A stretch of DNA of 64,000 bases from Sphingomonas_Q fennica_A (GCA_036946415.1 JAQIJD010000004.1:62001-126000), one strand, 5' to 3'; positions 46,397-55,352 are shown, numbered from the stretch's first letter. Numbers and translations: made by a program. The notes: generated by a model not told the origin, from the sequence alone.

Positions 46397-47514
46397 CGCG
46401 GCAGGCCGATCGATCGGTCGAGGAAGCGGTTGGTCATCACATGGCCGGGGCGCAGGCCCTTGCGCGCGCGGATGTCGAGCGTCGGCCGCATCCGGGCGAG
46501 CACGGTCGCGCCGCGCGCGCCGTCGAAGGCGCCGATCGTCCCGCCCGGCCCGTTGGCGATGATCCCGCGCGCGCGCATCACCGGCACCGCCGCCGCCAGC
46601 AGATCGCGCGACGTATGCCAGAAGGGTGCGCCCAGCTTCGCCTCGTTGAAGCGATAAATGACGTCGTTGGCGGGCGCGGGGTTCAGCGCATAGGCGCGTT
46701 GGGCGCGCTGCATCAGCGGCACCAGCTTCGTGAGGCACGGCGCCAGTTCGGCCATCCGGCTGGTCGCGACCGAGACCATGCCCGGATAGAGCGGATAGCC
46801 CATCTCCGACAGCAGCAGGAAATCGACCGGCCGGCTCCACCTGCGGCCGTGCGCGAACTGATAGCCCTCGGTGGTGATGCTGCCCTGGTTGAGCCAGCGC
46901 CCGCGGTGCAGCACGAAATTCTCGCCGTCGCCCGAATAGCCCTCGACGAAGGCATCGCGCGGGATTCCCTGATCGAGCAGATAGCGACCGAAGGTGCGGC
47001 GCGTGGTGGAAAGGTAGATCTTCTCTCCCGTCGCGGCGAAGCGGCGCAGGTCCGCCACCGACCGGAAACCGCGGGGGTAGGTCGCCCGGTCCCAGAACAG
47101 GCCGATCGGGGAGGCGTTCAGCGGCGCCATCACCCCGACCGCGGGGAAGCGCGCCGAATAGGTATAAGCGCTGTCGAGATCGACCAGCGCCAGATGCGGG
47201 CGCAGCCCGGCCCGCGAATTGCCCATGTAGAGCGCGGACAGCGACGTCTCGCCGTCCCCAAGCCCGATGCCCTTGCCGCCCGCCAGCAGGATCAGGCGGA
47301 TGCCGCTCGTCCCCAGCGGCCCTTCGTAGCGGCCCTGGCGCATCCGCCCGCGCGGGCCGATCAGCGTAAACAGGCCGCCATGTTCGGCCTCGGGCAGCCA
47401 GTCGAGCTGGACGACCAGCGGATCGGGGCAGATGCCGCGCAGCGTTTCGGCAGGCGCCGCCGTCGCCGCCGCCAGCAGGCCGATCGCGGCGGCCAGCCGG
47501 CGCCACCGCCTCAC
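46393..47514 (-). CDS. ABC transporter substrate-binding protein, NMT1/THI5-like
   Basis: A 373-residue periplasmic binding protein with a signal peptide (LAAAIGLLAAATAAPAET). The mature start LVVQLDWLPEAEHGGLF matches the THI5/ThiY-type segment (QLDW-P-x-x-x-H-x-GL), found in importers of pyrimidines, riboflavin-like compounds and thiamine precursors. ALPHLALVDLDSAY-like and GFWDRATYPRGF segments follow. A GTG start overlaps the permease stop. It is encoded in the same order as ATPase, permease, binding protein and FolD. The likely ligand is a nitrogen heterocycle, by inference. Confidence 0.82.
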   Translation of the reverse strand: MRRWRRLAAAIGLLAAATAAPAETLRGICPDPLVVQLDWLPEAEHGGLFTLIGPRGRMRQGRYEGPLGTSGIRLILLAGGKGIGLGDGETSLSALYMGNSRAGLRPHLALVDLDSAYTYSARFPAVGVMAPLNASPIGLFWDRATYPRGFRSVADLRRFAATGEKIYLSTTRRTFGRYLLDQGIPRDAFVEGYSGDGENFVLHRGRWLNQGSITTEGYQFAHGRRWSRPVDFLLLSEMGYPLYPGMVSVATSRMAELAPCLTKLVPLMQRAQRAYALNPAPANDVIYRFNEAKLGAPFWHTSRDLLAAAVPVMRARGIIANGPGGTIGAFDGARGATVLARMRPTLDIRARKGLRPGHVMTNRFLDRSIGLPR

Positions 47515-48347
47515 CGCGCCCCCCGCGCCGATTCGTGCCAGCGCGACAGCAGCCGCTGCCCCAGCCAGCCGACCGACAGATAGACCCCCATCGACATCGC
47601 CGCCGAGACGATCAGCGCGGCATACATCTGTTCGTAGAGGAAGTCCGCCTTGGATACGACGAGCATCTGCCCGAGGCCGCCGTCGCCGGAGATGAAGAAC
47701 AGTTCAGAGACGATCGCCCCGATCACCGCGAGGCTGGCCGAGATGCGCAAGCCGGCGAACAGAGATGGCAAGGCGGAGGGGATGCCCGCCTTCACCAGCA
47801 CCGTCCCCCAGCCCGCCCGCTCCAGCCGGAACAGCTCGCGGATGCCGGGATCGAGGCTCTTCAGCCCCACCAGCAAGGTCGTCGGGATGGCGAAGAAGGT
47901 GAGCAGCGTGACGATCAGCACCTTGGGCAGAAAGCCGAAGCCCATGAGCGATTGCAGCAGCGGGATGATCGCCAGCACCGGCACCGATTGCAGCACGACC
48001 AGATAGGGCGAGACGGCGCGCTCGACGATCAGCGACCGGAACATCAGCACGCCCAGCAGCATCCCCACCGGGATCGAGATGGCGAGGCCGGCGAGCGCGA
48101 TCGAGGCGGTGACGCCGGCGGCGCGCAGCAGCTCGGCCCGCACCGCCGGATCGGCGAAGGCGCCCTCCCACAAGGCGGCGGGATCGGGCATCAGAAAGCG
48201 CTTGTAGTCCTCCAGCCCGGCCCGCGCGACGAGGTAGAGTGCCGCCAGCGCCAGCCCCAGCAGCAGCGGCGGCACCAGCGCCGCCGCCAGCCGCCGGCCA
48301 CGGCTGCGCCGGGGCCGCGGCGGGGCGGGGGGATGGAAGCGCGTCAT
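47511..48347 (-). CDS. ABC transporter permease, NitT/TauT-type
   Basis: A 278-residue inner-membrane permease with about six helices and the BPD_transp_1 EAA-like loop: LKSLDPGIRELFRLERAGWGT and AGIPSALPSLFAGLRISASLAVIGAIVSELF. The N terminus is basic with a Pro/Arg-rich cytoplasmic tail. Its ATG overlaps the ATPase stop (ATGA) and its stop overlaps the binding-protein start. It imports the ligand held by the THI5-like binding protein. Confidence 0.88.
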   Translation of the reverse strand: MTRFHPPAPPRPRRSRGRRLAAALVPPLLLGLALAALYLVARAGLEDYKRFLMPDPAALWEGAFADPAVRAELLRAAGVTASIALAGLAISIPVGMLLGVLMFRSLIVERAVSPYLVVLQSVPVLAIIPLLQSLMGFGFLPKVLIVTLLTFFAIPTTLLVGLKSLDPGIRELFRLERAGWGTVLVKAGIPSALPSLFAGLRISASLAVIGAIVSELFFISGDGGLGQMLVVSKADFLYEQMYAALIVSAAMSMGVYLSVGWLGQRLLSRWHESARGAR

Positions 48348-49090
48348 GCGGCGCTCGCTGCGCGCAAGGCGGCGGAGAGGATGCCGCATTGTTCGGCGAA
48401 TTCGGGCGAGAAGCGCATCGCCTCGGTGCGCGGGAAGGGCATCGGCATCCGATAGCTGCCGACGATGCGACCCGGCCGCGCCGACATCACGATCACACGA
48501 TCGGACAGATAGGCCGCCTCCTGCACCGAATGGGTCACGAACAGCCCGGCGAAGCGATGCCGCGCGTGCAGCGCCAGCACCTCGTCGTTCAGCCGTTCGC
48601 GCGTGATCTCGTCCAGCGCGCCGAACGGCTCATCGAACAGGAACAGCGCCGGATCGGTGGTGAGCGCGCGGGCCAGCGACACGCGCATCTTCATGCCGCC
48701 CGACAGATGCTTGGGATATTGCCCCTCGAACCCGGCCAGGCCGACCAGCGCCAGCTTCTCCGCCGCGATCCGCCGCCGCTCGACCGCGGGCACGCCGCGC
48801 AGTTCCAGCAGCAATTCGGCATTGCCCGCCACCGTCCGCCACGGCAGCAGCGTGGCATCCTGAAAGGTGAAGGCGACGCGCGCGCGATCGGCGTGGAGGG
48901 CGCCGTCCGTATAGTCGACGAGGCCGGCGGCGATCCGCAGCAAGGTCGATTTGCCGCAGCCCGACGGCCCGAGGATGCTGACGAACTCGCCCGCTGCGAC
49001 ATCCAGATCGATGTCGCTGAGCGCCTCGACCCCGGTATCGAACGTCAGCGAGACGGCGCGGAACGAGAGGATCGGGTCCGCCGCCGCCAT
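48344..49090 (-). CDS. ABC transporter ATPase, NitT/TauT-type
   Basis: A 248-residue ATPase with Walker A GPSGCGKSTLLRI, Q-loop AFTFQDATLLPW, signature LSGGMKMRVSLARAL and Walker B LFLFDEPFGALD, followed by THSVQEA as the H-loop. The LPW after the Q-loop and the NitT/SsuB-like layout fit nitrate/sulfonate/pyrimidine importers. It starts two bases after the stop of the flavodoxin-fold gene, so it belongs to the same transcript controlled by site 2. Confidence 0.92.
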   Translation of the reverse strand: MAAADPILSFRAVSLTFDTGVEALSDIDLDVAAGEFVSILGPSGCGKSTLLRIAAGLVDYTDGALHADRARVAFTFQDATLLPWRTVAGNAELLLELRGVPAVERRRIAAEKLALVGLAGFEGQYPKHLSGGMKMRVSLARALTTDPALFLFDEPFGALDEITRERLNDEVLALHARHRFAGLFVTHSVQEAAYLSDRVIVMSARPGRIVGSYRMPMPFPRTEAMRFSPEFAEQCGILSAALRAASAA

Positions 49091-49092
49091 CG

Positions 49093-49674
49093 TCAGAACG
49101 CCAGCATCTCGCGGCGGACCTTGTCCATGAAGCGGCGCGCGCGTTTCTCGGTCATCGCGTTGATGCCGTAGAGCGCCAGATATCTCACCTCCACCTTCGG
49201 CGCGCAGACGACGCGCAGGAAGCGCGTGGCGTTCATCCGCGGCGGATCGCCGAGGTAGAGCGCGCGCAGCCGATCGACGCCGTAGGTGGTGACGGTGGCG
49301 AGCTTGCGGATGTTGGCGAGGCCGGGCGACAATTTGCCGTCCGCCATCTTGAACGACACGCCCGGCAGGAAGACGCGGTCGAAATAGCCCTTCAGCATCG
49401 CCGGCCAGCCGAAATTCCACACCGGGTGGCACAGCACCACCGCATCCGCCGCCTGCAACCGCTGGACATAGGGCGCGATCCGCCGCTGGTTGATGTCGAG
49501 ATCGTGATAGATCGTCCGATCCTCGCACGTCAGAACCGGATCGAAGCCTTCGGCGTAAAGATCGAGGTCGTCCACCTCATGCCCCGCTTCGCGCAGACTG
49601 TCGACGACGATGCGGTGCAGATCGACCGCAAGCCCCGTCTGCAACGGGTAGGCGTAGATGACGTGGACCCTCAT
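49093..49674 (-). CDS. Flavodoxin-fold NAD(P)H oxidoreductase
   Basis: A 193-residue protein of the NAD(P)H:quinone/flavodoxin-like-2 type: MRVHVIYAYPLQTGLAVDLHRI at the N terminus, YAEGFDPVLTCED, DAVVLCHPVWNFGWPAMLKGYFDRVF with the family FMN-binding WxxxxGxxKGYFDRV pattern, and a C-terminal helix. Such enzymes reduce quinones or flavins with NAD(P)H. First gene of the ABC/FolD operon. The regulon motif ends six bases upstream, so the transcript may be leaderless. It might supply electrons to the Rieske oxygenase, but this is only inferred. Confidence 0.85.
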   Translation of the reverse strand: MRVHVIYAYPLQTGLAVDLHRIVVDSLREAGHEVDDLDLYAEGFDPVLTCEDRTIYHDLDINQRRIAPYVQRLQAADAVVLCHPVWNFGWPAMLKGYFDRVFLPGVSFKMADGKLSPGLANIRKLATVTTYGVDRLRALYLGDPPRMNATRFLRVVCAPKVEVRYLALYGINAMTEKRARRFMDKVRREMLAF

Positions 49675-49680
49675 GAATCG

Positions 49681-49709
49681 AGTTATACATAAACTGCTTA
49701 CTACGGCAA
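49681..49709 (-). promoter_or_regulatory. Regulon promoter/operator motif, site 2 (oxidoreductase-ABC-FolD operon)
   Basis: On the minus strand: -35-like TTGCCG, 16 bases, then -10-like TATAAC (49687-49682). The spacer again has GTAAGCA-N4-ATG. The predicted transcription start is about 7 bases after the -10, at or next to the ATG at 49674, so the mRNA would be leaderless. The TetR gene ends 36 bases away. Confidence 0.8.
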
Positions 49710-49745
49710 GCGACCGGGTCGGGATCGCGATCCGGGTCGCAAGCT

Positions 49746-50486
49746 TCAGTCCGCCGGGCGCAGATAGGCGGCGATCATCGCCCCGGCATGGGCGCGGCGT
49801 TCGGCGCGCCAAGCCTCGCTTTGCAGATCGGTCTGGAACACCGCCGACAGCGTGTAGGCGTTGGAGAGGTGGAAATAGGACAAAGCCACCATCGACACGT
49901 AGAGCTGCAACGGATCGATGCCGGCGCGGAACACCGCCGCCGCCTCGCCGCGCTTCAGCGTCTCGCGGATCGCATCGACCAGCGGCGAACTGAGCTTGGC
50001 GGCACGCGGCGCGGTGGAGAGATAGAGGCCCTTCTGGAGATTTTCGCCCGTCCACAAGGCGATGACGTGCGGGTTCGCCTCGAAGTGCGAAAAGGTGAAG
50101 TCGAACAGCTTCATCATCGCCTCGAACGGGCCGAGATCGGACAGGTTAAGCGATGCCTCCCGCCGCCGGATATCCTCGTAGACGTGATCGAGCACGTAGA
50201 CGTAGAGATCCTCCTTGTTGCCGTAATAATGGTAGATCATCCGCATGTTGGCGCTGGATCGCTGCGCGATCGAATCGATCCGCGCGCCGCTGAAGCCGCG
50301 CTCGGCGAATTCGTCGATCGCCGCCTCCAGGATGCGCTTGCGCGTGGCGGCGGCATCGCGGACGCGCGGCGCCGCTTCGGCCGGCTGGCGCGCGGCGGGG
50401 CGGGCCGATCGCGGGGCGGCGGGGGCCGGCGCCTCGCGGGCCGCCGTCTCGGGGGATCGTGCTGCCATCTCGCTCTCCACACTCAT
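49746..50486 (-). CDS. TetR-family regulator of the catabolic regulon
   Basis: A 246-residue regulator with a disordered Ala/Pro/Arg-rich N-terminal 45 residues. The helix-turn-helix follows (TRKRILEAAIDEFAERGFSG, ARIDSIAQRSSANMRMIYHY). The C-terminal domain is helical (PLVDAIRETLKRGEAAAVFRAG). Its general layout recalls RutR/CecR-like TetR proteins. It lies downstream of FolD2 with no gap, at the end of the operon preceded by site 3, and beside site 2. It is therefore the best candidate to bind the GTAAGCA-N4-ATG motif. The effector is unknown. Confidence 0.88.
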   Translation of the reverse strand: MSVESEMAARSPETAAREAPAPAAPRSARPAARQPAEAAPRVRDAAATRKRILEAAIDEFAERGFSGARIDSIAQRSSANMRMIYHYYGNKEDLYVYVLDHVYEDIRRREASLNLSDLGPFEAMMKLFDFTFSHFEANPHVIALWTGENLQKGLYLSTAPRAAKLSSPLVDAIRETLKRGEAAAVFRAGIDPLQLYVSMVALSYFHLSNAYTLSAVFQTDLQSEAWRAERRAHAGAMIAAYLRPAD

Positions 50487-51329
50487 CTATCGCGTCGCTG
50501 CGGCGACGACATTGTCGATCAGGCAGGCCGCGGTCAGCGGGCCGACCCCGTCCGGCACCGCCGAGATCGCCGCCGCCACCGCCGATACGCTGCCCGCATC
50601 CACGTCGCCGACGATCGCCGTCTCCCCCTGCCCGTTATCGACGGCGTTGATGCCGATGTCGATCACGATCGCGCCTGCGCCGACATGATCGGCGGTGACG
50701 AGGCCGGCCTTGCCCACCGCCACGAACAGCAGTTCGGCCGGACGGCAGGCGGCAACGAGATCGCGCGTGTCCGCGTGGGCGATCGTGACGGTGGCGCCCC
50801 GCGCCAGCAGCAGCGCCGCCAGCGGCCGGCCGACCGCGATCGACGCGCCGACGACGGTCGCGGTGCGCCCTTTCAGCGATCCGGCCGCGTCCTCGGCGAG
50901 CAGGATCGCCGCCTGCGGCGTGCAGGGATGGAGTCCGTCCGCACCCTGCGCCAGTCGCCCGGCATTGGCCGGCGTCAGGCCATCGACATCCTTTTCGGGC
51001 GGCAGCGCCGCGGTGAGATCGGCCAGCGTCAGCGGCGGCGCGAAGGGCGCGAGCGGCAGGATGCCATCCACGCCTGCGTCCGCCGCCAGCGCCGCGATCC
51101 GCGCGCGCGCCGCGGCGGCATCCGCCCCCTCGGCCAGCGTCTCGATGCGGAGTGCGACGCCCGCCCGCTCCGCCGCGCGCTCGATGCGGCGCAGATAGGC
51201 CGCGGCCGACGGCGCACCGGCGGTGACGATCGCGAGGCACGGCCGGCGCCCGAGGGCCGCCACGCGCGCCGCCGCCGCGTCGAGTCTGGCGTCCGCCAGC
51301 GCCCGCCCGTCGAGCAGCCGCGCGCTCAC
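50487..51329 (-). CDS. FolD paralog lacking catalytic Lys and Gln
   Basis: A 280-residue FolD-family protein that aligns with the canonical copy at 45.6-46.4 kb without gaps over the first 120 residues. Tyr45 is kept (SAAAYLRRI), but the cyclohydrolase lysine is Ile49 and the glutamine of the QLPLP motif is Leu93 (ILPLAPF). Asp116 remains (EKDVDG). The nucleotide loop VVGASIAVGRPL is conserved. A GTG start overlaps the ArgE-like stop (GTGA). It is probably not an ordinary bifunctional FolD and may be a dehydrogenase-only, regulatory or neofunctional protein. Confidence 0.85.
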   Translation of the reverse strand: MSARLLDGRALADARLDAAAARVAALGRRPCLAIVTAGAPSAAAYLRRIERAAERAGVALRIETLAEGADAAAARARIAALAADAGVDGILPLAPFAPPLTLADLTAALPPEKDVDGLTPANAGRLAQGADGLHPCTPQAAILLAEDAAGSLKGRTATVVGASIAVGRPLAALLLARGATVTIAHADTRDLVAACRPAELLFVAVGKAGLVTADHVGAGAIVIDIGINAVDNGQGETAIVGDVDAGSVSAVAAAISAVPDGVGPLTAACLIDNVVAAATR

Positions 51330-52477
51330 GCCGAAAGCCGCCCGGCGAGCCGGAGGAGGAATTCGGCGCCGCGTTCGATCTGGTCGATCGCGATCCATTC
51401 GTCGGGCTGGTGGGCCTGCTCGATCGATCCCGGCCCGCACAGCACCGCGGGGATGCCGGCCTGCTGGTAGAGGCCGGCCTCGGCGGTGAAGGCGGCGCCG
51501 ATCGCGTCATTGTCGCCGGTCAGCGCGCGGACGAAGCGTTCCGCCTCGCCGCCCTGGTCGAACTCCAGCGGCGGGGCATCCGCCAGCCGTTCGACGGCGA
51601 CGCCGCCCTCGGGAGCAAGCGCGCGGATCGCGGCATTCGCCGCGTCCGCCGCGGCGCGGAAGCGCGCCTCGTAGCGGTCGGCATCGGCGGCGACGGTGGT
51701 CCGCAGATCCCAGCGGAAGCGGCACTGGCCGGGCACGATATTGGCCGCGGTGCCGCCTTCCACCACCCCCACCGTCATCGTCGCGCCCGGCGGATGGCAG
51801 AGATCGCCGGCGCGGATCGCGGCCCTGGCTTCGCCGTCCATCTCGCCCACCAGCCGCATCAGCGGCAGCGCCGCGGCGATGGCGGAGGCGCCCTGCCCGC
51901 GCTGGCTGGAATGCGCCTCGCGGCCCCTCACCGTCACCTCGAACACGCGCATCCCCTTGTGGACGGAGACGATCTTCATGCTCGTCGGCTCGCCGATCAC
52001 CGCCAGCGCGGGCGGGGCGACGTGATCGCCGAGGCGGCCGATCAGAAGCGGCGCGCCGAGGCAGCCGATCTCCTCGTCATAGGTGATGGCGATAATGATC
52101 GGGCGGGTCAGGCGCTGCGCGGCGGGCGTATCGGCCAGCGCCAGGGCGAGCGCGATGAACCCCTTCATGTCCGCCACGCCGCGCCCGTAGAGCCGGTCGC
52201 CCCGGCGCGTCATCGTCCACGGATCGCTCGTCCAGCTCTGCCCTTCGACGGGCACCACGTCGCTGTGCCCGCTCAGCACGATGCCGCCCGCCACGTCCGG
52301 CCCGATCCGGGCGAGCAGATTGGCCTTGGCCCCATCCGCCCCGGCGACGCGCCAGCAGGGGATGCCGCGCATGGCGAGATGCGCCTCCACCCAGTCGATC
52401 AGGGCGAGGTTGGAGCGGTGGGAAGTGGTGTCGAACGCGATCAGGCGGCCGAGGATGTCGAGCGCGTTCGGGATCAT
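51326..52477 (-). CDS. ArgE/DapE-type M20 deacylase (acetylornithine-deacetylase-like)
   Basis: A 383-residue zinc amidohydrolase of the M20 family. The metal-binding segment is VLSGHSDVVPVEGQSWTSDPW with GRGVADMKGF, then TYDEEIGCLGA with the catalytic Glu pair and VIGEPTSMKIV. The dimerisation domain includes HSSQRGQGASAIA. Family members release acyl, formyl or carbamoyl groups from amino acids. Overlapping stop/start codons couple it to the deaminase gene before it and FolD2 after it. In a one-carbon context an N-formyl or N-carbamoyl substrate is plausible. Confidence 0.88.
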   Translation of the reverse strand: MIPNALDILGRLIAFDTTSHRSNLALIDWVEAHLAMRGIPCWRVAGADGAKANLLARIGPDVAGGIVLSGHSDVVPVEGQSWTSDPWTMTRRGDRLYGRGVADMKGFIALALALADTPAAQRLTRPIIIAITYDEEIGCLGAPLLIGRLGDHVAPPALAVIGEPTSMKIVSVHKGMRVFEVTVRGREAHSSQRGQGASAIAAALPLMRLVGEMDGEARAAIRAGDLCHPPGATMTVGVVEGGTAANIVPGQCRFRWDLRTTVAADADRYEARFRAAADAANAAIRALAPEGGVAVERLADAPPLEFDQGGEAERFVRALTGDNDAIGAAFTAEAGLYQQAGIPAVLCGPGSIEQAHQPDEWIAIDQIERGAEFLLRLAGRLSA

Positions 52478-53727
52478 GGATCGAGTTCCCCGTAATCGGG
52501 CGGATCGGCGGCGACGATGCGCCCGCCGCGGATCAGCGTGCGCCGGCACGCGGGGCGTGCCAGCAGTTCGTTGAGGCTGCCGGCGGCGAACAGCAGCAGA
52601 TCGGCCGGCTCGCCCGCTGCCAGCCGCTGCGGCCGGCCGAGGATCGCGCCGGCGCGCGTCGATACGGCCTGCGGCCAGTCCCCCGCCGGGTGATCGAGAT
52701 GGGCGATGCGCACCGCATCCCGCCACGCCTCGACCGGATCGAAATCGCCATAGGGGTGGAAGGGATCGCGGACATTGTCCCCGCCGATGCACACCGGGAT
52801 GCCGCGCGCCGCCATCTCGTGCAGCAGCGTCACGCCGCGCAACCGGGGCGTGGCCGCCGCCGCCCGGTCCTGAAGGTAGAGGTTGCAGCTTGGCAGCGTG
52901 ACGATCGCCAGACCCGCCTCCGCCACCATGTCGAGCGTACGCGCCGCCTCGGCCGGATGCTGCGCGGCAAGGCTGCAGCAATGGCCGACCAGCACCGGCG
53001 CCCCCCGCCCCTTGGCGGTGCGGGCGATGCGCCGCAGCACGTCCGATCGCGGGTCGGTCGTCTCGTCGGCATGGAAATCGAGCGCGAGGCCGTGGCGCCC
53101 GGCCAGATCGAACAACGTCGCCAGCATCGCATCCAGCCCCGGCGCCAGCGGCGCGAACGCCCCCAGCACCCCGCCGTGGCGGCGCACCACCCCGACGATC
53201 CGTGCCAGCAGCGCCGGATCGGCCAGCGCCTCGGTGGAGACGAGCGACGCGGCCTGAAGGTCGATCCGCCCCGCCCATTCGGCCCGCAGGTCGGCGAACA
53301 CCTCCCACCGCGCCTCGATTGTGTCGTTCTGCGAGGCGAGGTGGGTGCGCATCGCCCGCACCCCGTGGGCATAAGCGGTGCGCAGGCCGAATGACATGCG
53401 GCGGTGCATGTCGGCGGGCGTCCAATACGCCTCCCGGTCCGCCACCATCATCGCCGCCGCACCGGGGAAGCTGCCGTCCGGATTGGGCGAACGCGGCCAG
53501 ATGTGGCTGCTGTCGAGATGGGTGTGCGGCTCGACCAGCGCCGGCCACAGCAAGGCGCGGCCGGGGCGATGCTCCGCCCAGTCGCAGGCGGTGGCCGCCG
53601 CCGCCGGCGCGACGAAGCGGATCAGCCCGTCCGCGATGCCGACGTCGCACGCCCCCACCCCCTCGCCCCCGCCCAGGAAGGTGGCGGGCACGCGCACGTC
53701 GCGCAGCACGATCGGCGGCGCGCTCAT
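52474..53727 (-). CDS. Cytosine-deaminase-like amidohydrolase
   Basis: A 417-residue amidohydrolase of the CodA/AtzC-related group. Metal ligands are seen in VEPHTHLDSSHIW (HxH), LDFHADETTDPR, GHCCSLAAQHP and GGDNVRDPFHPYGDFD. The last is the deaminase/isocytosine-type signature with Asp in place of CodA HDD. The N-terminal beta-sandwich starts SAPPIVLRDVRVPA. It presumably deaminates an amino-substituted ring or hydrolyses a ring imide. Coupled by 4-base overlaps to the CocE-like and ArgE-like genes. Confidence 0.86.
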   Translation of the reverse strand: MSAPPIVLRDVRVPATFLGGGEGVGACDVGIADGLIRFVAPAAAATACDWAEHRPGRALLWPALVEPHTHLDSSHIWPRSPNPDGSFPGAAAMMVADREAYWTPADMHRRMSFGLRTAYAHGVRAMRTHLASQNDTIEARWEVFADLRAEWAGRIDLQAASLVSTEALADPALLARIVGVVRRHGGVLGAFAPLAPGLDAMLATLFDLAGRHGLALDFHADETTDPRSDVLRRIARTAKGRGAPVLVGHCCSLAAQHPAEAARTLDMVAEAGLAIVTLPSCNLYLQDRAAAATPRLRGVTLLHEMAARGIPVCIGGDNVRDPFHPYGDFDPVEAWRDAVRIAHLDHPAGDWPQAVSTRAGAILGRPQRLAAGEPADLLLFAAGSLNELLARPACRRTLIRGGRIVAADPPDYGELDP

Positions 53728-55352
53728 GCCGGGGCGATCGGCACGAACAGCCGGCTTTCGTCATGGCCGAGGCGGATCGTCGTCACCTCCGCCGAATCGA
53801 CCGCGGCATCGACCGGCCGTTCGCCCGTGCCGGGATTGACCGGAAAGGCGGGGAAGCAGGCGCCCGCCACCGCCAGCCGCAGCCGCGCGCCCGCCGGGAT
53901 CGTCACGCACAGCGGCCGCAGCACGATGCGCACCGGCTCGGGCAGTTCGGCGGGGCAATGGCGGTAGCCGTCGCTCAGCCACACCGATCGCCCGTCCGCG
54001 CCGACGAGGGTGAGCGTGCAGGACAGGTCGAAGCTCGGCCGGTCCGCCGTCGCCGCCAACACCGCCACCGGCTCGCCAGCCAACGTCAGCGGCGCGGGGA
54101 GCGGATCGGTCGTATAGGTCAGCACGTCGGGCCGGGCGTCGGCCTCGGTCCGGTCGAGCGGGCCGGCGACGGTGCCGAGCGCCCCGCCCACCGTCTGCAC
54201 CGGCCGCCACGGATCGTGGACCAGCCGCTCCGCCGCCGCCTCGCCCGCCACCTGCGGCCCCAGCCGGCCGTCGCGCTCGTCCAGCGCCGCGCGGCCGCCG
54301 CCGGCGATGCGCCAGGCGGCGAGGTCCGCCGGCCAGTCCGCCCGCTCGATCCAGCGGTCGGCGCCGGTGTCGAACAGCCGCACCGGCGGCGTCGCCGGGC
54401 GGACGTGGCCCTTCAGATGCCGGTCGAAGAAGGCGATCTGGCGCCGGTCGATGTCGCCGATCGCCGCCGTGCCGAAATCGCGCCCGCCGATCCACCGCCC
54501 CCACGGGAAATGCGCCCACGGGCCGATCACCAGTTCGGCCGCCGCCCCCGCCGTCTGATAGGCGCGATAGGCGGCGACGGTGCCGGTCAGGTGGCTGTCG
54601 TACCAGCCGCTGACGAACAGCGCCGGCGGCCCGCCCGTGGTGAGCGCTCCAGCGTGCGCGGCGGGCGAGATGCGCGCCCAATAGGGATCGTCGGCGGCCG
54701 CATCCCGCCAGCGCGCGTGATGCGGCGCGTAGCGGGCGTGGGCGTCGAGGATGTCGGGCCGGGCGGCGATCGTGCGGCCGATCGGCAGGCTGCGCGCCGC
54801 CTCGGCCAACTCGGCGAAGGCGGCGGCATCGCCCTGCCGGCGGGCCTCCTGGGCGGCGATCTGCACCGCCCAGGAGAGGTTGGCGGCGAGGCAGAAGGCG
54901 CCGCCGCTCCACGCCCAGTCCTGCCGCAGATCCCAGCCGATCATCGCCGGTGCGATCGCCTTCAGCGCCGCCGGGCCCGCCGCCGCCGCCAGCAATTGCG
55001 TGACGCCCTGATAGGAGAAGCCATACATGCCGACCGCGCCCGTCGACCCCGGCAGCGTCGCGCACCAGTCGACGCTCTCCGCCCCGTCCGCCGCCTCCTG
55101 CTCGAACAGGGTGAACGTGCCTTCGGACGTGCCGCGCCCGCGCACGTCCTGCACCACCACGATATAGCCCTGCGCCGCATACCAGGCGGGATGCGCGTAG
55201 CAGACGGTGGTCGCGATCCGCCGGCCATAGGGCTGGCGCATCAGCAGCACGGGGTGATCGCCGCCGCCGGCCGGGCGATAGACGTCCGCATCGAGCCGCA
55301 CGCCATCGCTGGTCCGCATCGAAAGCGTCTCGGGGGGGCCGATGTCGATCAT
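53724..55352 (-). CDS. CocE/NonD-family hydrolase
   Basis: A 542-residue serine hydrolase of the cocaine-esterase/X-prolyl dipeptidyl type. The alpha/beta hydrolase part has VVVQDVRGRGTSEGTF, nucleophile elbow GMYGFSYQGVTQLLAA (GxSYxG), a later Asp in SGWYDSHLTGT and His in GPWAHFPWG. A C-terminal jelly-roll (RPDVLTYTTDPLPAPLTLAGE) completes the fold. Such enzymes cut esters or amides. It opens the minus-strand operon that runs through the deaminase, ArgE-like, FolD2 and TetR genes, and it is divergent from the AtzG-amidase pair with site 3 between. Confidence 0.86.
   Translation of the reverse strand: MIDIGPPETLSMRTSDGVRLDADVYRPAGGGDHPVLLMRQPYGRRIATTVCYAHPAWYAAQGYIVVVQDVRGRGTSEGTFTLFEQEAADGAESVDWCATLPGSTGAVGMYGFSYQGVTQLLAAAAGPAALKAIAPAMIGWDLRQDWAWSGGAFCLAANLSWAVQIAAQEARRQGDAAAFAELAEAARSLPIGRTIAARPDILDAHARYAPHHARWRDAAADDPYWARISPAAHAGALTTGGPPALFVSGWYDSHLTGTVAAYRAYQTAGAAAELVIGPWAHFPWGRWIGGRDFGTAAIGDIDRRQIAFFDRHLKGHVRPATPPVRLFDTGADRWIERADWPADLAAWRIAGGGRAALDERDGRLGPQVAGEAAAERLVHDPWRPVQTVGGALGTVAGPLDRTEADARPDVLTYTTDPLPAPLTLAGEPVAVLAATADRPSFDLSCTLTLVGADGRSVWLSDGYRHCPAELPEPVRIVLRPLCVTIPAGARLRLAVAGACFPAFPVNPGTGERPVDAAVDSAEVTTIRLGHDESRLFVPIAPA

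Noticed and set aside
49746..50486. Counting the TetR gene as having its own regulon site immediately upstream
   Set aside because: Its ATG directly follows the FolD2 stop, so there is no space for a promoter there. Its expression probably comes from the CocE-like operon and site 3.
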